A stretch of 64,000 nt of DNA from Strix aluco (Eukaryota > Chordata > Aves > Strigiformes > Strigidae), in the NCBI RefSeq assembly GCF_031877795.1, contig NC_133937.1, positions 18,379,501 through 18,443,500 of the forward strand, written 5' to 3'. Made by a program: the position numbers and the translations under genes. Below the pieces are notes generated by a model. It ran no database searches. It was given only the letters and a program-made list of their open reading frames with translations, and was not told the origin of the DNA. This document shows positions 1 through 9,957 of the stretch, piece after piece (position 1 is the stretch's first letter; every line of letters starts with the position of its first letter).

Positions 1-1388
1 TTCAAGGCACTCTCCTTCTGACCCAGTTTGGTGCCTGTCCCTGTAAAGAGACATTTTGGTGGCTATATTTGCTTACGAGCTATAATTTCCTTAGATGTTA
101 CTCCTAAAATCTTTTATGTCAAAAGGAGCAAGGCTGAGCCTCTAGAAAAGGACCTACATGGGACGTGTATAAGCATGTTTCTTCCGAACTTTTGTCCCAG
201 CAGCTAGATGTGGGCACTGGGGCTCTTGCTTTTTGACAAACAAATCTGTTCCTTCTGAATCCTTGCTTCATATAGAAACCCCTTGATATCCTGCTGTTTA
301 CTCTGTTGAGAGTAAAATGCTTATCAAGTACTTTTAGTGTCTATTCTAGTACGTGTGGCATAATTCCTTGTCATTGGTATTACACTTCACTCACTTTCCA
401 GCTAATGTCCCATCAAGTAACAAAAGGCCATGGAGATAGGGCCTCTTTTTATCTACCTGCAGCCAACTCTGACTAGATACTTGTTCCCAGCAATGAGCCC
501 TGTGCTAAACTTTCTGCTTAGGCAAAGGTGGATTGTTTGGACTTGTTTTTCTCTTCCCCCCCTTGTATTATCATGACAAAATGCTCTTTATAAGGTATTT
601 GGTTTGAACAGAGAGAGAAAGCTAACAACCCCTTATTGCTTGCATTTGTTTTTTATCAGCTTGTATCCCCTGGTACAAATCAGAATGAAGTCTAGTGCAC
701 CAGAGAAGGTGTTGTCCCTTTCCCATACTGGGATAGCAATATCCCCCTCACCAGTACACTTTAGACGGTAACCTATTACAGTAGTGTTGTATGTGCTTAA
801 TGGATTGGCCAGCACCAGTATCCTCTGTCACTACCAAATTTCATCTCTAAACTCCTTGCCCAGAAGCCACCCAAGTCTGTCTTGCCACTCAAGATACCTT
901 TTTTCATCACCCTCCCTTGCTGTGTTCATCCCAGAAAAGGTGTGTTCTCTCCCTTCTTTCTCTATATAAAGACTCCCTAATTAAACTTCACTGTGGATGA
1001 CCTGTGAAGTAGGTCTGCAGAGACACTGAATCTGCTTTACCAAGAGGCAAGTCATCCAGTGTTACCTCTTAAACAGGAATATGGTGTTTGGTCAGGAAGT
1101 TATTGAAACTAAATAGAGAAGTGTAATTGTAATGGCTAGTGTAATTATAAGGGATTAGAGTAAATATTCTCCTGTAAAATAGCTTCCAATAAAAATATGG
1201 CATTGCCATGAAGATGTGATGTTATTCACATACTTAATAGACAAGGCATAGAAAAAGTATCTTACTGGATCTCTGTGTCCAGGTGGGCAGCTGAAACAAA
1301 GAAAATTTAAGAGCCAGAGCAGAAGACTGTTGAAAAACATCCTGATTTGCGGGCTCCTGTCATTTATGGCTCATAGTTGGAGTGTTTT

Positions 1389-1470
1389 CTCCAAGGTCAC
1401 ACAAAAAATCATACAGGTCTCCTGAATCCCACTCTAGTGATTTAGCCACAGAGGTATCCTTCCTTGCACA
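1389..1470 (+). repeat. MIR/CORE-SINE-like fragment
   Basis: The segment begins with CCAAGGTCACAC and continues through CAGGTCTCCTGAATCCCA to a CTAGTGATTTAGCCACAGAGG-like stretch. This is the order of words in the central and right part of MIR-type SINEs. The copy is fragmentary and in + orientation. The assignment is from memory of the consensus, not an alignment. Confidence 0.55.
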
Positions 1471-2475
1471 AGTAAAGATTACACCCAGGCCTTGGAGGAA
1501 AAAAACTGTTCCAGTAACCAAAATTATGTCAACACAGATGTTCAGAAAGAAGGAGATGAATGGTGTTCGTTTCTGCTATTGCATCTAGAAACTGCATTTG
1601 TGGTTTGGCTGAGCAGGAAGTTCTGGGAGGAGCAGACCCAAATGCTGATTGGCTCCTGCCTGAGTTCATTCCCTGTTGGTAATGCTTTATACTGCTTTAT
1701 ACTACAACAAAGCAGTTCTTACCTCTCCATAGGAACCCTGTGACAGGACTACATTTCACATAAGGCTGGGAATGAAATTTAAACACTGCCAGGTTGCCAT
1801 GGAGTGTTGGACCTCATGGCATTGTAGCTGCTGAGGGAAGGGGGGCAGCTGTGTGATGAGAGATGCAACAGGAGAGTGGAAGGAGCACTGGATGGGAAGA
1901 TAAATTGTACTTGATATACAGCTCTGGCTTAGCCTGAGTTTGCTAGGTTGCTGATGGAAAGATTTTAGGAGATTAGGGGAAGACTGATAAGGTAATTTGT
2001 CTTCCTACCATATAGACTGAGCTCTCCCAGTGAGAGAAGGTGGTAGGTGCTTTCAGGAGGCAAGGGCATGAACCTATTATGCTTATTCCTGAAAGGCACT
2101 GCAAACCACTTCTGATTACCCACAGCATATTTCCTTTCTTATGAAGAAGCGGTGCTGGCCAGCAGGGAGGGTGGTTGCAAAGTTTCAAGACAGGTTCCCT
2201 GGGCTGTACTCAGGCAAGATGTGAAGCCACTGAGTTACTATCAGGATTACTCTATTCTTAGCATCCCAGCGTGTGTTCACCCCCCACATACCACTATCTA
2301 AATATAGTCCCTACTGAAGGACAGATGCTGCCGAGTTGCATCTGACCCCCTCCTCTTTTGCATTCTGTTCCTGAAAGCTAGGCTGAATTGCCCCAAGACA
2401 CGTCCAATAATCAGCATATCCTTTTGTCTCCCCAGGGCTGTACAAGGAAGCTTGTACTATACTGCTAAGGCCTGA

Positions 2476-2519
2476 TCCTAGCCCTGGCCTTCCCGGCCTC
2501 TCCTAGCACTGGCCTTCCC
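2476..2519 (+). repeat. 19-bp direct duplication
   Basis: A 19-base unit starting TCCTAGC and ending GGCCTTCCC occurs at 2476-2494 and again at 2501-2519 with one mismatch (c to a at the eighth base). It is a minor local duplication. Confidence 0.7.
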
Positions 2520-5500
2520 TTCAACACCTTTTCTTTTTCCTTTCCTCCTCATTTGTTGCCTTCACCCTTTTCCTTTTTTACCCTCAGCTGCTTCTGTCCT
2601 TTCCCTCCCACCTGATTCAATATGATCAATGAGAGGAAGAGAGCAAAGTAATGAAAGAAAACATACACATGTATGTGCATATACCTAGGTACTGCAGACA
2701 CCCAAACCTCTTTGACAAGAGCTCTGTTGTCACAACTTAAGTCCTGCTGAGAGGGCAGCGAGATGGACAATCTTCTGAGTAAATGTGTTTCATTACTTTA
2801 TAGTTCCAGTTTTCCACACTGATTTGTATTTCCATAAATGAGTAAGGCCCTGAAGCTGGGATTCCCTAAACGCAGATGAAATCTAAACAGGACATTCTTC
2901 CCATGTGAGCCAAGGTGTGCCATGGGGCAGTGTGTCCACTGAGGCACAAAATGCAAAGTGTAACAGGCAGTTAGTTACAAGAGGCTCAGGGAATTTGTGG
3001 GGTTCGCCCCCCCACCAGAAGGAGAGGTCAGTTCTTACAGTATGTGCTAGAAGGTCTGACAGTGCAGTCCCCTAGGGCTAGGTCTAGGGCTAGCTCTGAC
3101 CACTTGTCAGAGTCCCTCGGGGCTGTCTCTCACTTGCACAAGAAAGCTCTCCAGGGATCTGCTACAGGAAGCAGAAAGGATTTCTCTTTGAAATGCCACC
3201 TTTCCCATCCTTTCCTATCTCTTCAGAACAGCTGCTGGGTGACACCTTCCAACCTGTCTGCAGCCTAAGCAGAAGCTCCGTTAGTGACGCTTCCTGTGGC
3301 TCCCTGGGTGCCCAGGAGAGGGCATCTTTTGGACATGGGGAGCAAGTGTCTGAGCGTGAGGGCAGCCTGACCTTCAGGATGGGCAGCGAGCCTGGCTTTT
3401 GGACTGGGCAGCTGCCCTGGCCTGGGGCCTCCAAGGCTCAGTGCTGCCCTCACTGTGAGCGAGACGTGCAGGCTATGGGTTGTCATCAAAGGTCTCCACA
3501 GCACCGTGCTGGCAGTCCTATAAAAACTGGCAGGCTTGTGCTGATCTCTGTCCAGAGGCTCTCCAGCCTCCAGCACACTGCACCCTGCTGTGATGGTTCT
3601 GGGTTAAGTCCTGTCCTTTCTGTATGACATGCTTTCTTCATTCTCTCCTTGCACAATCCTCTTCTGCCTTTAACCCCTTTGCTTTCCTCTCTGGCAAATG
3701 GAGTGGGGTAGGGGTTTATCATTAAAATGAAGCTGTGAATACTTTGTTTCCCTCTGCCCCTGGGAAGTAGATTCATAAACTTCCAGGGAGGGGTTTATAA
3801 ACACGTGGGAGACTGATAGCCAAGAACATCTATGGGCTATTTTCAGACTCTGTAGGTCTCTTCCTGAGCTGGAAGAGACCTTGTCCTGTTTTCCCGAAGA
3901 GGAATGGAGACAGGGAGAAGTCCTGTCCTGGATTATAGAGCTAGTTTGCAGGCTCCTGCAACAGCACTGAAATAACTATAGTTGCTTTAGTGCGTGGGCC
4001 TTCTGCCAGCCAGGTAAAATCTGAGCACAGACCAAGCCAGAGCCAGCATCTTTACTAACCATAAAAGAAGTGCATTGCCTGCTCACATTCCTTAGCCCTC
4101 ATGGGGCAGCTTGTGCCCACCAGCCTAATCTGATCTGAAGGTGCCTAAAGCAGCAGCAGGCAGTGCAGCATGACCCTCCCTGCCTGGGAATCCCAAACAC
4201 TTGCTGCAAAGTCCTGCAGTATTGTAGGACCAGAGGATTGCAGAAAGTTTACTGGCTCTGCTTTGGGTGGTCACCGGCCCACATCCAATTGATTTCAGTG
4301 AGCACGGAGGAGTATGATGGGATGTGAGGAATGCTCTGAGCACCTGCTGACAGCCTTTAACCCGCAGTCCCCTCACTCTATAATTGGGAGAGATACTCAG
4401 CAAGTGTGTTCCCATCCAGTGCTGAGCATAAAGCACTTGGCCATGGAGCAGCAAGTTGGCCTTTTGGGGAATACCAGAAGGAGGCCCTCCTTCTAACCTC
4501 ACTTCAACTTCCTAACTCTGCATTAGCTGCTGTGTCGGTAGGCAGCACTGGAAAATGTGTCTGCTATCTCTTCTGAGTTAACAGCTGCACCTTGAGGAAG
4601 TATCAGGAAGCAGCGTTTATACTGTAGCAGCACAAAAGTGGTTCTTCATCAGTAGTTCATTACAGACCCACACATTCTCATTCCAGGCTTATAAGGAGGG
4701 AGATAAAGGACTAAAATGACAGAGGCTGATGGATGTGGCAGCTGGGATGAGCCAGTCCCTATTTTAAGCATGCAGGCAAAATTTGGGGTCAAGCTGGAGA
4801 GGCTACAGAGTGATAAAGTGCCAGTGAACACACAAACAACTTGGAGCATAGCCCTCCTCTTTCCATCTTCTTCCCCAACACGTCTCTGTCCTGCTGACAG
4901 GCTGACCTGGGAGGAGTGCTGCTCTTGCCTGCTCAACACAAGCCAGCAGAGCTGAGCCCTGGGCATGCACACACCCCATGGGTGCAGAAGGTCTGGGCCC
5001 TGAGACCAGCCAGCCATGCCACAGGACCTCATCAGGGCTCCAGCTCTCCCCTTTCCTGCTGCCCTCTTGCCCTTGCAAGAACAGTGACAGGGCAGCAATC
5101 CTTTCACATCCACTTCTCTTTCCTGGGGCTGCCATGGGAGTGCGGGCAAAGAAGCTTGTGTGATTTTATAGCTGAGTCTGGTTGCTTGAGCAGCAAGGCT
5201 ATGAGATATGGGAGCAGGTGCCCTGCTGTATATTACCTCTTTGCAGGGTTCTGCCACAGTTCATTCACTGCACCCTCTGTTAAACAGCTCTGCACTGATT
5301 TGTCTCTCATTTAACTGCAAGATCTGAAGAAATATTCTAGAAGCATCTACAAATCCAGCGTATTACTACCTTCGGCCTCATTTGCCTTGATCCAGTGTTT
5401 TTTCCCAGATACTATTTTATGTGCAAAATGAGCGCATTATTGGTGCCAAGCTGTCCTACAAGACTATCCCATTGCTTGCCTATATGGGACAGGTCTGTGA

Positions 5501-6362
5501 TTTTGGGCTGAGTGGTCATGTAGTTTGCTTGTTTGTCCTAACAGAAAGGCTAGGCTGGGTTGAGGGGGGTTCAGTAAGAAGTTTAACTGATGGATAATGG
5601 AACAAAAGGGAGAGGAAACACTTGGTGTAAGATGGCCATGAGAGGCCAGATCTAGGAACTAGCCTGGAACTTGAGACCCAGACTCCATTCTCAGATATAG
5701 CGATGCATATCCTGCACAGCTCCTGTTAAGGCTAAAGATTAACTACAAGTTTACACTTGTGTAACAGGACACCATGTGGCCTGATGCAGATGCCCAGAAA
5801 TACATTGGCCAAAGCCATTAGAGCAGGAATGCTTGACAGCAGGAAGTGCCTTGGAGCCACCATCACTTCTCGATGTCAGCTTCCCCTGGGATGGTAACTG
5901 CAGGGGCTCTGCATGAGCGTCCGGGATCATACCAAGGAAGCACAGTAGGGGTGTACAGAAGGACACACAGCCATGTACACGGATAGTATGGTAAGAGTTC
6001 CTGTTCCCTCTCTGAAACACAGACTCCCTAAGCAACTTAGGAGATAGGGAATGAGTGGAGAAGAGCATGTAGATGTTCCTGAGTCTTTGATTTGCACTGA
6101 AGGACTTGAATTGGGTTGGTGATCAGCTCAGGCCTATGCTTAGAGGAGTGACTCTTGGAATTAACAGGAATACAGAGACCAAAAGGGACAGCCAGGGCTC
6201 ACCCAAGAGGACTGGTCCTCCATCCTGGCAGCACAGTAGTCTTAGGCCTTATTTTATTCTGTCAGGGACAGAGCAATAGAAGGGCCAGCAGGAGACAAGC
6301 AATTGAACTAAATAGCTGCTGTTCTTCCCTTCATCCCTATCCTCTCTCTCCTGCTCTTCCAG

Positions 6363-6514
6363 ATCCGAAAGAGAAGCAAAGCATGCCGCGGAGGCTTGTG
6401 GGAAAATGATGTGCTAGTATCTATCAATGGGAAGTCATGTGCTGGCCTCTCCCACGCTACCGCCATGCAGATCATCGATTCCTCCAATGGCACGCTCAAC
6501 ATTCGTGTGAAAAG
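6363..6514 (+). CDS. SYNPO2L: SYNPO2L exon with second half of the PDZ domain
   Basis: This 152-nt internal exon lies between an acceptor (CTCTTCCAG) and a donor (AAAAG then GTAACC). It reads in phase 0 from ATC and ends in phase 2. The product runs IRKRSKACRGGLWENDVLVS, then an I-N-G-K turn, then G-L-S-H-A-T-A-M and an I-I-D helix. This is the betaC-alphaB-betaF part of a PDZ domain. It matches the second half of the synaptopodin-2-like PDZ (human has K-I-R-R-R-S and L-S-H-A-S-A-M at the same places). The PDZ is confined to long isoforms of the family and helps anchor the protein at the Z-disc. The first half, with the ligand-binding loop, is missing because its exon is outside the visible sequence. 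Stop codons upstream of the acceptor do not matter for an internal exon. Paralogue SYNPO2 is excluded mainly by the downstream exons. Confidence 0.9.
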
Positions 6515-9295
6515 GTAACCTGCTCCCAAGAGCCAGTGCTCTGACAGTGCAGGCAGCAGGGCAGCTTCATCCAGCACAGCAGCTATCCATGCCTAGCAGA
6601 AAGAAGGTAGGCAGGAAGCCTTTGGTTTCTCCATACTGCAAGGTGTACTAGGAGGACTTCCCCATGGCTAACATGTGGCTATCCAAAGGTTTTGCACTGT
6701 ATCTGTGCTGGTCTCCAGAGTGCCTGGCCCTGGGGCTGAAATGACCTCAGACCTTCCTGCCACTGCCCCTCAGACTGGAGGGAAATGTTTGCAGTGAGGG
6801 CTATGCTGCAAAGAATGAGCAGTTTAGGCTACAGGCAAGCAGATGTCATAAGGCAGTTCATCTCAGCAATTCACAGAGACTCCATTCTGGGTAAATAGCT
6901 GTTTTGTGGAAATGTATTTGACTACACATTGGATAATTGAGCCAAGACAAGATTACCCGAATATTTACTACAGCAGGCTGTTGTAGTCCAACAGGGTATG
7001 AACTGACTTCCACAACAGTAAGAGGTGTGTAGCTGAGTCCCTTTTTACAGGAAGAAATACATGTGCCAGTCTCTCGTCCAGCAGAATATTGGAGACCAGG
7101 CTCAAATTTAAGCACAAAAATGGTCCCAGTAACATCCCTGGTTCTTCCTGTGCTAAGCTGACCTGCTGCCTCCATGCATGCTGGATAAGGCCCAAGCTGT
7201 AGATGAATCATATAAAGATGAAGGCAGCAAAGCTGTGTGAGGTCCCAGCTAGTCCACACTATTGCCATAACAGAAGTCACCCTCAGGAAATAAGGCCCTG
7301 GTGAAGGGGACTGGGAGATGTGATTTTCTTGAAAACACAGAGCACTGTGAGCAGTGGAGAGGGAGAGCCATGCTGGCTGCTGGCATCTGTAAAGCAGTGG
7401 CAGAAGTGGGCAGTACTCAGAGAAGGAAAGCCTGACCACGTAGGATCTTCCCCTTGGCTTCAGGGAAAGCACCGGTGCCTTCTGATGTGCTCACCCTATA
7501 CCCTAACTGTGATTAAGTGGGATGAGTGAGCCCTGAACAAGATATCCAGAATAGCTCTTGGTCCCTTGCCAAGGCCTTATCTCACTCCATCAGAGCCAAT
7601 CTGCAGCCAACAGGTGCCTGGGCAAATTCCCATGGGCCAGCACACTTTGAATTAGCAAAGTGACAAAGGCAGGCTTCTCGCAGCCCTCTCTGGGAGCCAA
7701 CATCAGATGGTTTGGAAATAACATAACCAGCTGGCTTCATTTTGAGGTAGTGGAAAACTCATCAAATATTGCTTTCTGATAACATCTCTATTCCCACTTC
7801 ATATTTATGTTCCCAGAGAAAATACCAATCAGTCCTGTTCAGAAAGGAGAGGTAGCTGGATGACTCTGGAGTATGCAAGGTCGTATATGCATTTCTGTCA
7901 GTGAGGGATGTGTGTGGAGAGAGAGGGAGGGAGAAAGACTGTGACCTGACAGTGCAGAACCAGAGGAACTGGCTCACAAGCAGTAATGCTTTTCAGTTAT
8001 CTTGTCAAGTATTTAAAGAAGAGGAAGAACTGCTCTGTTTTGCTTGGGGAGCTTTGAGTTTGCTCCCCAGTGAAAGTTCATAATAGCAAATATTATTAAA
8101 AAAATAAACTGTCAGAGAAATTGTCCCACCCTTAGATTCAACAAAGGTTTGCGTTTGACACGAGTATGAATTTTTCACAGTTTGGAATTGGGATCCAAGT
8201 CATGAATTCCACAGCTTTACAGAGGCAATGCTTCTGCCTGGCTTCCTGGTATGCATGCTCAGAAGGCAAATACTTAGAGCTCCTCTGTAACTCTAAGAAG
8301 CTCTGGTGACTCTGGCAAGGGAAGGAAGAAGTTCCCTGCCCCATCTGTGTGGTCTGGAGTCAAACTGCCATTGAAATTCAGACTCTTGAGGAGAGGGAGG
8401 ACAGAGCTGGCTCTTTTCCTGTCAGCATAGCTAGTTCTCCCTCTCTCTGGCAGTCAGCAATAGGCCTGACTGCCCCAGTCTGCCCTTCCCCTACCCTAGT
8501 CATCCTTCCAGCTGACTTACAGGTTAGAAGATGCTATGTCTAAGCCAAAAGTGAATGCCACCATGGGTTGGGCTGGCTGGCATGACTGCAGTACAGTGGT
8601 CAAGACCGAGACACTGGTAGCTAGCTTTGTGAAGCAGTCCCACAGCGAGCAGGCCACACATCAGGGTGGACTCCTACCACAGGATAGCAGAGTTCTACCC
8701 CCAGAAAACACTTGGGCCTTTTTCTCCTAAGTATTTGCTATTTACTCCCACATAGAGGTCAGAGCAAACAAACAGCACAGACTTCTTTGTTTGGAGCCCA
8801 CTCTGAACTAAAGCAGTTTGGGGGTGCTGGGATTGGCAGAGCTGACAGCTCCATGGTGCAGTCCCAGCTGCAGGAGCAGCTGGAGTGCAGTGTGGTGGCT
8901 GAGGCACCACCCGTCACCCCCAGCAAGCAGCAGGCTGTAAGGGGTACGTCCCACAGTCCTGGGGAATGTTTGCTGTGCAGGAATTCACCTCCCCAGGAGA
9001 AATGCCTAGGGAGCTGATTAAGCTGGCTCCCAGATTTTTATACTCTCAGGGCACTCTGATTTTCAAGTGTTTAACACCTGGTTTTCAAAGAGTCATGAAG
9101 CAGATAATCAGGTTGAGAGCATGTAGCTGAGGTCAGAGATGAGTATGTCCTTGGTGTCTGCACTTCAGGTGTCTGTACCACCTGAAAGACACCTGAAACA
9201 CCATCTCAATCCCTACCCCTCTCTCATGTGTGGGGGTGTCCTTCCAGCTCGGCCCCACCAACCAGACCTTGCTCACCTTTTTCTTCTCCCCTCAG
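6515..9295 (+). other. SYNPO2L: SYNPO2L intron between PDZ exon and proline-rich exon
   Basis: A 2.8-kb GT-AG intron (GTAACC to CCCTCAG). No gene is supported in it. It contains an exon-like open segment at 8840-8936 and a cluster of CACCTG/CAGGTG E-boxes from 9075 to 9197, including a palindrome just before the next exon. Confidence 0.8.
9075..9197. promoter_or_regulatory. E-box cluster with 11-bp inverted repeat
   Basis: CACCTG or its complement occurs at 9075-9080, 9166-9171, 9179-9184 and 9190-9195. The arms 9164-9174 (TTCAGGTGTCT) and 9187-9197 (AGACACCTGAA) are perfect reverse complements around a 12-base spacer that itself contains CACCTGAA. CACCTG is bound by ZEB/SNAIL repressors and by bHLH E-protein dimers such as the MyoD family. 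The block ends 98 bases before the next SYNPO2L exon. That it is regulatory is my inference. Confidence 0.4.
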
Positions 9296-9957
9296 GATAG
9301 TTGGTGGGGACCAGACTGGCCCACGGCTCCAGCGCTCCCCTTCTCCAGGGCAGCGAGTGCTCTCTCCACCGTCCCCACTCAGCACTCCAGCACAGCTACT
9401 CAGCCCTGAACCAGCAGGAGCCCCAGCCACTGCACAGCCCTCACAGCCACGGAGGTCACAGAGGCACCTGGAGAGCATCACCTCCCCGCCGGACAGTGAG
9501 GCCTACTACGGTGAGACAGACAGCGATGCTGACAATGTGGCCCAGGAGAAGCACCGCCGGGCTCGCAAGAAGAGCCCGCGCTCCCCTCCCGACAGCACCA
9601 ACAGCAAGGGGGATGCACCTCCGGATGAGGTGTCCCTGTCCGAACAGAGTGGCTACGAGAGCACGCCAGAGGCTGCTGTGCAGGGGGAAGCTGAGGTGGC
9701 CAGCTCCGGTGGAGTGGCCAAGAGAGAGATTGCCTGCCCACCTGGCAGCCGCACAGACACTCCATTCTCGGAGAGCGAGGGGCAGTTGCGGCCACCATCG
9801 ACAGAGGAACGGGATCCTTCTCCAGAGGCAATGCTCCTGCCCCATGCCACCAAGGCTATCCGAGCGGAACGCCATCTCATCCCCATGGTAGGGCCAGTGG
9901 AGCACCCAGTTGACGAAGACCTAACCACCACGTACGCGGAGAAAGCCAAGCAGGCCA
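9296..9957 (+). CDS. SYNPO2L: SYNPO2L exon, acidic/proline-rich N-terminal region
   Basis: This 662-nt exon begins after CTCCCCTCAG. Its first base completes an arginine codon from the preceding exon, and it ends in phase 1 before GTAAGT. It encodes a disordered Ser/Pro-rich stretch, then the hallmark S-P-P-D-S-E-A-Y-Y-G-E-T-D-S-D-A-D (about 9484-9534), a basic K-H-R-R-A-R-K-K run, A-P-P-D-E-V, and finally H-L-I-P-M-V-G-P-V followed by D-L-T-T-T-Y-A-E-K-A-K-Q-A. All occur in the same order in human SYNPO2L and are absent from SYNPO2. The human gene has a short isoform without the PDZ (CHAPb). The conserved methionine in L-I-P-M-V-G-P is one possible internal start, but I cannot show that it is used. 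The reading frame stays open 80 codons past the donor, to 10199. Confidence 0.95.

Larger units (their letters stand above)
1..6362 (+). other. SYNPO2L: Intron or 5' flank of SYNPO2L
   Basis: No supported coding exon lies here. The region ends at the splice acceptor of the first recognisable SYNPO2L exon (AG at 6361-6362 after a pyrimidine tract). The missing N-terminal exon should encode the start methionine and the PDZ carboxylate-binding loop (a P-W-G-F-like motif). I looked for that motif and did not find it, so this is probably first-intron sequence with exon 1 upstream of the window. The region holds one MIR-like SINE fragment near 1.4 kb and a small local duplication near 2.5 kb. Open frames here are short and show no family resemblance. 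Confidence 0.6.

Noticed and set aside
3193-3627. 144-codon frame in the 5' region
   Set aside because: It has no resemblance to SYNPO2L or any family I know, its composition is locally GC-rich, and no convincing splice sites in phase with the PDZ exon are seen.
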